From Adenophora triphylla var. japonica (lineage: Eukaryota; Streptophyta; Magnoliopsida; Asterales; Campanulaceae): a DNA stretch of 64,000 bases. The position numbers and the translations under genes were made by a program. Position 1 is the stretch's first letter, and every line of letters begins with the position of its first letter. Below the pieces are notes generated by a model. It made no database searches. It was not told the DNA's origin and saw only the letters and a program-made list of their open reading frames with translations. Positions 24,827 through 35,295 of the stretch are shown piece after piece. The DNA lies in NCBI GenBank assembly GCA_022495995.1, contig JAFEMH010001235.1:62001-126000 (forward strand). The letters run 5' to 3'.

Positions 24827-25626
24827 TATTCAATTTTTGATCCATCAACTTAGAAAGAGGACCTCTCATTAGTATGGAGAAAGTTTTATTTTGTCGACCC
24901 AAGTTTGTATGCCGATACAATATTGGTTTCAGGAAGCGTATGTTCTACTACAAGCGTACAAAGAAAACCAATCGTTGATGTACAATATTGTAAAAGTGAC
25001 GGATGGATTAGCGTGTTCGATTGTTAAACATACTTCACATAATTTGTTGTTTATATTATCTCCGTAAAATTGTTGTGAGGTTGAATTTTATTCGTTCCGC
25101 ATTGATAAAAAGGAATTCTCCGAGACTTAGGCTCTTGTGTTGATTGTTGTGAGGTTGAATTATATTGTCTAGTGCTACACCCAGTGCTCATGCTTATTGT
25201 AAACTGAAAGATTCTTGTAGTACGATTCATTGTTAAACGAACTATAGTGGTAAGGTCTATATCTGTGTTTTTTCCCCTGCAAATTATTCATGCTTATTCT
25301 AGGAATGATAATCTCTCAAGTACCTCAAATTTATCAAACTTTGGTTCAAAGTTATTTCACTGTTTGTCAATCAAAAGAAACTAAGTTATTTTATGGAGTT
25401 CCTCAAGTAAAGATTACCGGCTAAAGATTACCGGTTAACTTTGTTGAAGTACAGTATATGCATTCCTCAAAATGTTCTTAATGATAGCTTCTTACAATGG
25501 TCTCCTTAGAAATGTGCATTATTTTTAAGAAGAGGCATATGCCTTTTATTTGAGTGTTTCTCCTTACATTTTTTTTTTTTTCATAAATAAGGAGTATGTT
25601 GTGTCCCCTGTTGCTTAATAATGGTA

Positions 25627-25868
25627 CTTTCTCTATTTCATAAAGATAGTTCCACTTTTGTAAAGTTAATTTTGATTGAATTTTGATCAAAAATTTAGGA
25701 AAAAAATTAATTATCCAAATATTATTCTTAGATATTGATACACCATTAAAATTACTACCAATAACAATTTTTAGATTTTCATTAATATAGATAAATTTAC
25801 ATAACTTTATCGGTCAAAGTTCAATCATTACTAAAATGGGACTATCTTTATTTATGGGACAGATGTAG
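25627..25868. mobile_element. Stowaway-like MITE, diverged
   Basis: 242 bp flanked by TA. The left part CATAAAGATAGTTCCAC is matched by GGGACTATCTTTATTTATG on the right. Same family type as the element at 24604 but older. Confidence 0.65.
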
Positions 25869-26436
25869 TATTAACTAATAAGGTTGTTGATGGCCTTGGG
25901 AAAGACACCCATAACAGGAAGAGAGTTTGAAACTCCTTAATGATTATCCTAGATTTTAAATGTTGTTTTACTGAATGTATGTTGTGTGAATTACTCTCCA
26001 AACTATTTTTTTTTTCTTTTCGCAATACAACAACAACAACAACAAAAAAAAAAAAAAGTCTTGGTCCCAAAATAATTTGGGATCGGCTAACATTATCCCA
26101 AATTAAATAAATTAATTAATACGGAGTACAATATAACCATCTTTTGAGATTTCATCACTGTCTCTAATATATTTTTGATGTCAGGCATGAGTCTTACCTT
26201 TGGGAGAATGAAAGACAGTCTTACCTACGACATGCTGTCTCTAATATATTTCTGAAGTTATAACAACTAATGTTGTGTACAAAAAATGTATTAAAAAATT
26301 ATAATATTATTTCATTATCATTATCATCAATTTATGAAAAATCATTGTCTTAACAATTATTACTTTATCTTTATGTATAATTTTATATATGGATAATTTC
26401 TTATAATTTTAACTTTCTTTGAAATAGTTTTTTTAT

Positions 26437-26467
26437 CCGTGCGTTTAACGCACGGGTGTAACACTAG
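26437..26467 (+). other. Helitron 3' terminal hairpin and CTAG
   Basis: Seven-base-pair stem CCGTGCG/CGCACGG with loop TTTAA, then 12 bases to CTAG and a T. These signals terminate rolling-circle transposition in Helitrons. Confidence 0.85.
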
Positions 26468-26486
26468 TTTATTTTTAAAAGTTTTA

Positions 26487-26880
26487 CTCCCTCCTACCTA
26501 GATCAAGGGTTCTTGGGTTAAATTTCACGATTCTTAATAAAATTTTTAAAAAATGAATAAAAAATTGTAAGTGAGTAGAAGATTAGAGGAGAGAGAATGT
26601 AAAAATTAAATGTGGGGTAGAAAATAGTAGTTAATGATCATTTTTTTTTTGAAAATCGGTAGAAGATTAGAGGAGAGAGAATGTAAAAGTTACATGTGGA
26701 GTAGGGAATAGTAGTTAATGATTATTTTTTTTTGTAAATATGTTAACTTTATAAATAAGGGTATAATGAATAATTTTTTTTTGTAAATATATTTAAATTA
26801 TTAGAATATAAATATATTCAAAACATGTTATTTATGAAAGAGACTTTTGAATTTGAAGTGGGACGAATCAAAAGAAAAAG
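26487..26880. repeat. degenerate MITE-like segment with an internal direct repeat
   Basis: Bounded by TA at 26485-26486 and 26881-26882, with CTCCCTCCTACC at the left and GGGACGAATC near the right end. Inside, a segment beginning GTAGAAGATTAGAGGAGAG occurs twice (about 26575 and 26661), in tandem with a unit near 86 bp. Possibly a Stowaway relative with a duplicated core. Confidence 0.4.
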
Positions 26881-26882
26881 TA

Positions 26883-27225
26883 CACTACAACAAAAATAGG
26901 TTTTTGTGGCACTTTTTTAAATGCCACAAATGAGAAAAAAGTGCCATAAAAGCTATTTCCGGCACATTTTCCGGCACTTTTATAAGTGCCATAATAAGTC
27001 GCGTCGGCAATACTTCCCGGCACTTAAAAGTGCCACAATTTTCCGGCACTTTGAAAAGTGCCACAATTTCCGGCACTTTCAGAAATGCCATAATTTCCGG
27101 CATTTTCAGAAATGCCACAATTTCCGGCACTTTCAGAAATGCCATAATTTTCGACACTTTGAAAAGTGCCACAATTTTCCGGCACTTTTAAAAGTGCCAC
27201 AATTTTCCGGCACTTTTTAGAAACG
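26883..27225. repeat. left subterminal array of the CACTA element
   Basis: About nine units of roughly 28-30 bp, each of the form TTTCCGGCACTTT-AGAAA-TGCCACAA. Each unit can fold on itself (GGCACTTT with AAAGTGCC). Such subterminal repeats bind TNPA-type proteins in known CACTA elements. Confidence 0.85.
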
Positions 27226-27769
27226 CTGTGAACTGCAATTAAATAAAAAATAAAAATTAATTTTACCCCTTCCCCCAATTTAATCTCAAATCAGTCCCTT
27301 AATTTTTTTATTCTCAAATCAGTCTTTGATATTTCAAGAGTTACACTTTGCTCCTCAACTTCTCATATACTCAAATTAGTCTTTATCTATTTTTTCTTTT
27401 CAATTTAATCCCTTACAAATAAATTAATTCTAAAATCAACTACAATTTCATTTGGCTGTCAATATTTAATCACCCAAAGCCTCTACCAAACACCACCACG
27501 CCACTAACCACCTCAATGCTGCAAAAAGTCACAAACAAAAGTTCATTTGCAAGCACACATATCTGGGAATATATACAAGAATTCAACAATTACACTTGGA
27601 ACCACCACCATTCATACACCACCATCCATCCATCACAACAATCCATCTCTAAAAATTCAAAAATCAGATTTTTAATTCAAAAATCAGATCTTGAAATATA
27701 GATCTAGAAAACAACATTAAACATACCTAAAAAATTCAAAAAAAAAAAAAAAAAAAAGGAGAATTCCCG

Positions 27770-28129
27770 TCACTGCTCAAACCATACCCAGAAAAAAGGG
27801 ATTTCCCGCTTCGTTAACCGTTGGATCTTCTTTAAAATTTCAGGGTTTGTTCGCAACCCCTAGGCGCCCATTCTGAACGGTGGAGATCAGAAAATAATTA
27901 CCGGACAAAGAGTTATGTTTGTCGGAGTAGGACAGAAAGAGGGAGAAGAACTGCTCAAATCATACCCAGAAAAAAGCGATTTTCCGCTTCGTTAACCGTT
28001 GGATCTTCTTCAAAATTTCAGGGTTTGTTCGCAACCCCTAGCCGCCCATTCTGAACGGTGGAGATCAGAAAATAATCAGCGGAGAAAGAGTTATGTTCGT
28101 CGGAGTAGGACAGAAAGAGGGAGAAGAAG
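27770..28129. repeat. tandem duplication, unit about 180 bp
   Basis: The segment beginning ACTGCTCAAACCATACCC (27770) recurs at about 27949 as ACTGCTCAAATCATACCC and runs parallel through CGTTAACCGTTGGATCTTC and CCGCCCATTCTGAACGGTG. It probably comes from the 5' part of a captured gene. The minus strand has a short unrecognised frame at 28278-28018. Confidence 0.85.
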
Positions 28130-28594
28130 ATGAAGGTTTCTAGGAAGAAGAGGGAGGCGCAGAATGAGGGAGAAGAAGAGATGAGGGTGCCAGCAAGAAA
28201 AGTGGGTGCATTAGGGGAGAAGAAGATGCAATTTAGGTTGAAGGAAAAATGAGGAAGGCGTGGAAATGAGGGAGGCACAGAGAGAGATGAGGAAGAAGGA
28301 GAGATGAGGGAGTAGTGAAGTGGGTAGGGTTTTGTTTAGGAAAAGTGGGTGAATTAGGATCATTGAATTTGAGTGTAAAATTAATGGTATAGATTGATTT
28401 ATTGGCAATTCATGTGAACAATAATGAGCGAATCAAAGAAAAGTATGCTTTTATTTTTGTGGGATGAATTTGGACCATTGGATGTAATGAATTTAATGGT
28501 GAAGATGTTTTGAGCTAGTGATCCACGTGAATGCTTGTGTGTCCAATGAAATATTGTCACCTCTTATATTTATTTGTATTTCACAAAAAAAAAT

Positions 28595-28972
28595 GTCGAA
28601 AAATTAGCGGCACTTTTAAAAAAGTGCCGGAAAATTAGCGGCACTTTTTCAAAAGTGCCGGAAATTTAGCGGCACTTTTTCAAAAGTGCCGGGAATTTAG
28701 CGGCACTTTTAAGAAAGTGCCAGAAAATTAGCGGCACTTTTAAAGAAGTGCCGGAAAATTAGCGGCACTTTTAAAAAAGTGCCAAAAAATTAGCGGCACT
28801 TTTGTAAAAGTGCCGGAAATTAGCGGCACTTCTAAAAAAGTGCCGGATATTTGTGGCAGTTTCCGAAAAGTGTCGGAAATTTGTGGCACTTATTAAAAAA
28901 GTGCCGAAAATTGGTGGCACAAAATTAAGTGCCGGATTTAAAGTGCCGGGAAAAGCCATTTTTCTTGTAGTG
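28595..28972. repeat. right subterminal array of the CACTA element
   Basis: About eleven units of 30-32 bp, form AATTAGCGGCACTTTT-AAA-AAAGTGCCGG. The palindrome matches that of the left array but the spacer differs (TTAGCGG instead of ATTTCCGG). Confidence 0.85.
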
Positions 28973-29289
28973 CATGAAATGTAACATTGCTTGAACCATT
29001 AATTAGAACATGGTTTCAGACTACACAATTCATTGTCATGTTTGTTTAAATTTTTTAAACATAACATTCATAAAAGATTCAGTATATAAACACAACTTGA
29101 AATTGTGCTTCAATGTTTATGATAACAACATATCATTAGAGTAATTGTAATGGTATGTGCTAAACAGTGGATTACATTATTACAAGAAGATTAATCAAAA
29201 GAAAAAAGGGTTATGAGCTAAAATTCATGAATAGAATTAAGAATTTTCTATCTAAATGTGAGGTGAAAATGAAAGATATTCATATTTAC
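28973..29289. other. AT-rich spacer
   Basis: No gene or clear repeat seen. Confidence 0.4.
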
Positions 29290-29553
29290 GGTTAATATTG
29301 AATGATTTGGTGGTTTGGTTTATCGGTTCGGCTTGGTGGTTCGGTTTCGCGGTCTCGAACCGTGGTTTGGGGGTCCAGATCGCAGACCAACCCGAACCAT
29401 AAGGTTTGACAATTTTTGGAATCGAACCAAACCACTATTATTTGAAAACCGAACTAAACCGCATGGTTTGGTTTGGTTCAGTTCTGAACCGCGGGCGTGA
29501 TTTGATTTGGTTCGATTTCGAATCACAATTTGAACCGACCACTTACACCCCTA
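29290..29553. repeat. hAT-like MITE or derived repeat rich in GGTTTGGTT/AACCGAACC
   Basis: The segment consists of interleaved GGTTTGG and GAACCG motifs able to pair with each other and ends TTACACCCCTA (inverse TAGGGGTGTAA, the form of many plant hAT-MITE ends). The left border is unclear. Confidence 0.5.
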
Positions 29554-29689
29554 CTTTAAAGTAAGAGAACGGATTTGGAATGCTATAACGCTCCTCCATA
29601 AAATTTTGATTTGTAATGTGAAAATATACTACAACATTTTAAAATATGCATTGATGAATGTAATGTAAATATTTAAATTTTTTATACTA

Positions 29690-30226
29690 TGTCAGAACAG
29701 AATCTTTGTAAAAGATAGAAAACAAACAACAATCACACAACAAACAAATATACGTGATTTACCAATTTAACTACGTCTACGGGCAGATTTAGAGAATATT
29801 ATTATCTTCTTGATATCAACAGATTACAATCTTTAATTTAGTGTACGAATTATTAGGCACAAGAATTCCTATCTATTTAAACCCTAAATCTAGAGAAACA
29901 AATTAGCAAAATTAACTACTAATATGCTTGGGGGTATACTCCATTTATATGCTTACTCCAAACCATACAGGGTTTTACAAGCCTAAGCCAAATCTGTCGC
30001 TGAATAGGCCCAATCCGGCATAGGTCGCGATCTCCCCATCTCCAACTTTGGCCGCCGCGCGATCGCCCCACTCCAGGGTGCGGTTGCTCACTTTAGGCAG
30101 TAACTTGGCGCGGTCGCACTCTCCACTTGGCGCGGTCGCTTCCTTCGGCTATGTCATTAATTTCGAATTTGCTTGTTTAATACCCTAATTTCGGCGTCCC
30201 CAACTTGGATGACACCAAACCCAACA
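29690..30226 (-). repeat. 3' LTR of the copia element
   Basis: Starts TGTCAGAACAG and ends CCCAACA on the plus strand. Aligned with 49788-50300 (shared TAAAAGATAGAAAAC near the start, GTGTACGAATTATTAG in the middle). Contains GC-rich motifs GCGATCGCC and GGCGCGGTCGC at 30058-30140. Confidence 0.9.
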
Positions 30227-30239
30227 AATCTCCACCTTG

Positions 30240-31530
30240 ACATCTAACCTCCAGATCATAACCAAAACTCTCCCTATGCCTCATATTCTATCTAATAGCG
30301 GATATTTAGCAAGTCCAAGCAATGTTGGAACTTGCTAGTTGGGACAGAATTCGTAAACATGTCAGCAGGATTGTTTGCATTACCCACTTTCTTCACCTTG
30401 ATCCGCTTCTCACTCCTCAAAAAATGATACTTCACATCTATTTACTTGGTACTCTCGTGATGAACTTGATCTTTGGCCAAACAGATTGCACTCAAACTGT
30501 CACAAAATATTATAACCTGATCCTGATGTAATCCAAGGTCGCTGATCAAACCCTTAAGCCATATCCCCTCTTAAGCAGCTCTTGTCAATGCCATGTACTC
30601 CGCTTCCGTAGTATGCAATGTCACCGTAGATTGTAGATTAGCCTTCCAACTGACAACTGACCCACTAAGAGTGAACACATACCCGATCATAGATCTCCTC
30701 GTGTCAACATCTCCAGATTACTCCAAATCACAATAACTCTCAACTGCACATTTATGTACCACCTTTATAAATGAGCCCAACATCTAATATACCCCTAAGG
30801 TACCTGAAGATCCTTTTCACTGCTTGCCAGTTTTCCTTACCAGGATTCCCCATTTACCTACTAACAACACTAACAACATGAGCAAGATCTGGCCTAGTGA
30901 AAATCATAGCATAAATCAAACTACCAACTACACTAGCATAGGATACTCGAGCAATGAACTCTTTCTCCTCATCCGACTTAGGTGCAAAGGCAACCGACAA
31001 ACGTGTATTCGCTGCACTCGGAGAATATAAAGGCTTTGCTATAGACATATCAAACCTCTCTAACACTTTCTTGATGTAACCTTTATGGGATGAGAACAAT
31101 TTTCGTTGACTTCTATCCGTACAGATCTCCATATCCATAATTTTCTTTGCTGCATCCAAATCATTCATCTCGAACTTTGCAGATAGTAGATCCTTCAACT
31201 TCTGTATATCCGACTTTTTGACAGCTGCTATCAACATATCGTCAACATAAAGAACCAGATAGATGATCGAACCATCCACCCATTTATTGTGATACACACA
31301 ACAGTCATATGCGCTACTCGTGTAACCAATTTCTATAACATATCTGTCAAACCGCTTGTACCGCTACCTAGGTGATTGCTTAAGCCCATACAAGAACTTT
31401 TTCAACATACACACATAGTTTTCTTTTCCCGAAACCTGAAATCCATTTGATTGTGTCATATAAATCTCCTCCTTCAACTTTTCATGTAGAAAAACTATTT
31501 TCACATCTAGCTGCTCGAGCTTCAAATCCT
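30240..31530 (-). pseudogene. copia RT C-terminal part and RNase H
   Basis: 31297-30854 encodes LVLYVDDMLIA, the catalytic YVDD box of copia RT, then FEMNDLDAAKKIMDMEI, GYIKKVLERFDM and GSLIYAMIFTRPDLA. From 30853 to 30240 the RNase H part is readable across frame breaks (ALTRAA...EGIWLKGLISDLG, CDSLSAICLAKDQV, IDVKYHFLR). Stops, for example after ALTRAA, inactivate it. Confidence 0.85.
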
Positions 31531-32557
31531 AATGATCTGCCACCATTGCTAATATCACTCTGATAGAAGTATGTCTAACTACTGGTGAGAAAATCTCATT
31601 ATATTCAACGCCCTCCCGCTGTGTGAAACCCCTTGCAACTACACGAGCTTTATAAATGACCATCTGTGATAGTGACATACCTTCCTTCTTCTTGAAAACC
31701 CACTTGCAAGACACATTATTTCTGCCCTCTGGCCTCTTGGTTAGCTCCCATATCAAATTCTTGTGAAGTGACTCCATATCATCCCACATAACTGTATGCC
31801 ACTGGGCAGAATCTAAACATGTAACTGCTTCCTTAAAATTAGTTGGCTCCGAAGAATCGTGTTCCACCTCCTCAGCAATGTGAAGTGAATAAGACAATAT
31901 GTCTTCAAAACCATTCCTCACTGGAGGCTTCCCGAAATTAACCCGTCTATACCTCTCTTGAGCTAACACATGTTCCTCGAAAACCGGTGATGAACTTTCT
32001 GGTGCTTCTATTTCTGACGGTAGATCCTGATAAATATCTGACTGTTTACTGCTCAACTCTAAAGTATCTTGTATCTTTACATGTTTATCAATACAACCAA
32101 CACCTGATACAACCACATATCTTATAATGGGGTTAAGCACATAATTTTCATAAAAAATAACATTCCTGCTTATTATTACCTTAATCTCTGATGGATACCA
32201 AATCCGGTATCCCTTAACACCATCCCCATAACCCATAAATACTCCTTTTCTGGCCTTCGGCTCTAACTTTCCATCATCCACATGATAATAGCTAGTACAA
32301 CCAAAAGTTGTTAAATTAAAATAATCAACGGGTTTACTTGACCATACCTCATTGGGAACTTTGAGACTGATACATGTATGTGGTCCACGATTTATCAAGT
32401 AAAATGCTGCACTAACCGATTTTGCACAGAAACGCTTAGACAACCCTGCATTGGAGAGCATAGTCCTTTCCCTAGCCAACAATGTCTGATTCATGCACTC
32501 TGCTACACCATTTTGTTGTGGTGTACCTCTGATAGTGGGATGCCTATAAATCCCCAC
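31529..32557 (-). pseudogene. copia integrase C-terminus and RT N-terminus
   Basis: A 342-codon frame. The integrase part has GTPQQNGVAECMNQTLLAR with the catalytic Glu, then FGCTSYYHV and GYRIWYPSE. After an acidic linker the RT begins: NFKEAVTCLDSAQW, WELTKRPEGRNNVSCKWVF and ARVVARGFTQREGVEYNEIF. The RT palm Asp motif lies at or beyond the end of the frame and is broken. Part of the polyprotein of the surrounding element. Confidence 0.9.
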
Positions 32558-33446
32558 TTGCTTACAGAACTCATCGAACTCAGCACTACAGAACTACAAT
32601 CCATTATCTGTCTGGAGTCGCTTGATATTTATCTCTGTCTGATTCTCCACTAGTATCTTTCTCTGTCTGAAATTGGTGAAAGCCTAACTCTTATGATTCA
32701 TATTAATTACCCTAGTATTCCTCGAGTAGTCATTAATTATAGACAATAAATACCTGTGACCCTTCAATGATTCCTAACGTGAAGGTACTCAACAATCCGA
32801 GTGAATGTAATCCAGACTGCCCTTCATTCTGTGAACCCCCTTAGGAGACTTGATTCACTACATCTTCCCAAGTATACAATGCTCGCAGAATTTTAGGTCC
32901 TTGACCTTATGGCCACACAGAATACCATGATTAGCCAATATCTGCATTCCTCTAATTCTCACGTGCCCAAGCCTAATATGCCTCAACTTGGTCATATCCT
33001 CCTTTACCACTTCAGATGATGCAACCAATACTAACCCAGAAAGCGTCATTCCTTGCAGGAAATACAAGGAGCCCCGATTAAGGTCTCTCATAATCACTTT
33101 AGAACCTTTGCAGACATAAACTGCTCCACATTTACCTTTGAAATTGTACCCTTTGTTATCGAGCTGACTAAGAAATATTAGGTTTTTCGTCATTTGTGAA
33201 ATGTGCCTTACATCGTTCAAATTGCAGAACTTACCATCATGAGCCCACAACTTGATAGAGCCAATATCAACGACCCTGGCAGTAACACGGTTGACTATAT
33301 GAATATTACCACCATCTTCCTGCTCATAAGTTGTAAACCACTCTCTCCTCGAATTAATATGATAAGAAGCCCCAAAATCAAGAATTCACGCATCCGACTG
33401 TTTTGCAGATTCTTCTATAACTATATCATAATCCCCATAAAGCTGC
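32558..33446 (-). pseudogene. copia protease, pre-integrase zinc region and integrase core
   Basis: Near 33400-33370 the protease motif reads ILDFGASYHI, with the residue after Asp changed from the usual Ser/Thr, and a stop replaces the preceding Trp. 33250-32858 reads RHISQMTKNLIFLSQLD and then the HHCC pre-integrase block (RLGHVRIRGMQIL, CEHCILGKM). Between 32857 and 32558 the integrase core with the first two Asp positions is frame-broken. Confidence 0.8.
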
Positions 33447-33984
33447 TTATATCAGCTGCAGGAGCATTAGCTTTGTTGTGATTTGGAGGCTCGCCTCACT
33501 TTTTCCTAGGACAGTCTGTCTTCCGATGTCCCTTTCCCTTGCAGTAATTACAAATATCATCAGGTTTTGGGCCATTCTTGCCAGAAGACTTCTTCTTCTT
33601 TTGTTTACTTCTTGAACCCCTGTTGCCTTCCGCAACCAAACCTGCTATCTGATTATTTGTATCACTATTACCTCTTTCCTTATGACATAACAATCTAGTA
33701 TTGAGCGAGTATTTCACCTCCTCTAGAGTCACCGCCTCCTTACCACTGATACTAGAGTCAACATAGTGGTCATATGATAAATGCAAAGAAACAAGAAACA
33801 TTAATGCAACATCATTATCAGCAATCTTAGCATCTATATTATGCAATTCAAGTAATAAAGATGTAAATCTATCAAGGTGATCCCTAATGGGCGTACCTTC
33901 CCGCATTCGGAGAGAATATAGCCTCTGCTTCAGATATAGCTTGTTGGTAAATGATCGTATCAAATACATGTCTTCTAACGCAAG
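33447..33984 (-). pseudogene. copia gag, C-terminal part with zinc knuckle
   Basis: From the insertion point the minus strand reads LEDMYLIRSFTNKLYLKQRL and HLDRFTSLLLELHNIDAKI, ending in the CCHC knuckle CNYCKGKGHRKTDC. This is the UBN2/gag type of plant copia elements. Its N-terminal part lies 15.4 kb away at 49393-49668. Confidence 0.9.
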
Positions 33985-34329
33985 TGAAATTACCCGAATT
34001 CGCGCGAGCAAAGCGATTGTCTTTTGCGGGGTTGGTGTTTGAGACCTCGCTTTCGGGAAGGAGAGGAGTTGCCACGCGGTTTTTGTATTTTGAGCCCAAA
34101 TGTTGAAAAACGGCTTTTGGTTGAAAATGGTGTCATTTTTATTGTCAGCAAAAACTTAGGAAAAAGCTTTGAAAATGGGGAGTCATTTTTATTGGTAGCA
34201 AAAACGAGTAAAAAGCTTTTTTGAGTACGAGAGATTGTTAGGTTCGGAGGTCACGTTACGTTTCGGGAAGAGTATTTTGAGATCACCCGAAATGCCTCGT
34301 ATGACGAGTCTTTCTATCTTTCTCGAAAA

Positions 34330-34360
<31 letters not shown>

Positions 34361-34442
34361 ATTTTGAAAATGGGGGATTGAATGACAAGCTTAATCTTGG
34401 TTTGAATGTCAAACATTGATTATGTGATTTTGTTTGAAAAGG

Positions 34443-34965
34443 CGAGCGTTTGAATGACAAACGTCGGTTTTGGAAGTTTTAGGAAAAGCGGCGTGAATGC
34501 TGATTTTAACTGTTTAACTTAAGTGTCAAATGTTGACTTTTAAGAAAAGAGCGTTTGAATGTCAAACGTCGGATTTTGAAGATGATCGTTTGGATGCCAA
34601 ACGTCATTTCGTGCGTTTTGAAAGAGAGTTCGAATGTCAAACTCCGGTTTTGAACCGGGCGTGTCATTGTTAGCGATTTTACGGAAAAAAAGCATTAAAT
34701 GATTTTGAATGTCAAAAGTCGACTTTTAAGTTTGAAGATGAGCGTTTGGATGCCAAACGTCATTTCGCGCGTTTTGAAAGAGAGTTCGAATGTCGAACTC
34801 CGATTTTGAACCGGGCATTTCATTGTTAGCGATTTTACGGGAAAAAAACATTAAATGATTTTAAGTATCGAAAATTGGATTTTAAGTTTGAAGATGATCG
34901 TTTGGATGTCAAACGTCATTTCACGCATTTTTTGAAAGAGAGTTCGAATGTCGAACTCCGGTTTT
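34443..34965. repeat. series of hairpins with fixed ATG loop and exchangeable arms
   Basis: Successive inverted repeats: CGTTTGA-ATG-TCAAACG (34549), CGTTTGG-ATG-CCAAACG (34585, 34743), AGTTCGA-ATG-TCGAACT (34788, 34940) and TTTTGA-ATG-TCAAAA (34715). Arms change together on both sides while the loop stays ATG. The same series is in the partner LTR. Confidence 0.85.
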
Positions 34966-35067
34966 GAACCGAGCATTACATTGTTAGCAATTTTACGGGA
35001 AAAAAGCATTAAATGATATGCGATCAATGAATCGTTTTTGTGACTCGAACTTTTGATAAGTAAATAC

Positions 35068-35295
35068 TATCACGATCCAAACGGCTCGAACTTGTAAATG
35101 ACAGTATTTAAAGTGCGGTATCGACGGAATCAAACGACCCGGAATTGTAAAGTGCGTTCAACGAGCCAAACGGCTCGGAATTGTAAAGTTGCTTAAGAGT
35201 AAAGGATGATCAACGGATCAAACGATCCGGAATTGTAAATGACATGAAAGTAAATGACGTTCGACGGATCAAACGATCCGGAATTTGTAAATGAC
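35068..35295. repeat. second hairpin series, fixed AAAC loop and GGAATTGTAAA flank
   Basis: CGAGCC-AAAC-GGCTCG (near 35160) and CGGATC-AAAC-GATCCG (near 35213 and 35263), each followed by GAATTGTAAA. Two further copies (near 35073 and 35120) have mismatched arms. Present in both LTRs. Confidence 0.85.

Larger units (their letters stand above)
23153..26436. other. AT-rich Helitron interior with Stowaway-like elements
   Basis: No recognised gene. A short frame near 23714-23908 (KVELRERQERLYSLW in one frame) looks protein-like but is unidentified. Two complete Stowaway-like elements (listed separately) and one right end (GGGACGGAGGGAG at 24205-24217, followed by TA) lie here. Elsewhere only AT-rich DNA, A/T homopolymers and a short direct repeat (AAAGATTACCGG) near 25412-25436 are seen. 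Confidence 0.5.
21085..26467 (+). mobile_element. probable Helitron carrying UPL4 and TMA7 exons (5' end tentative)
   Basis: The 3' end is characteristic: a hairpin CCGTGCG-TTTAA-CGCACGG at 26437-26455, then GTGTAACACTAG ending at 26467 and followed by T, the Helitron rule CTAG^T. A 5' end (A^TC) fits at 21084/21085, immediately after the LTR terminus, but its sequence lacks the usual TCTATAT form, so the start is uncertain. Inside are fragments of at least two unrelated host genes with introns, as Helitrons often carry. No Rep/helicase is present. Confidence 0.55.
26883..28972. mobile_element. non-autonomous CACTA transposon with palindromic subterminal arrays
   Basis: The ends are CACTACAACAAAAATAGG on the left and its near-inverse CCATTTTTCTTGTAGTG on the right (28972). 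Both subterminal regions are packed with short palindromes built on GGCACTTTT...AAAAGTGCC. The 1.3 kb middle has no transposase. The flanking triplets (GTA left, CAT right) are not a matching target duplication, so flanking bases have changed or the ends recombined. Confidence 0.85.

Noticed and set aside
26920..27220. Possible zinc-finger-like His/Cys-rich repeat protein (FRHFEKCHN repeats) and its mirror on the other strand
   Set aside because: Pure translation of the CACTA subterminal palindromes, open on both strands because the unit is palindromic and near a multiple of three.
26920..28960. CRISPR-like array (regular repeats at both ends)
   Set aside because: The repeats are palindromic CACTA subterminal units without unique spacers, in plant nuclear DNA.
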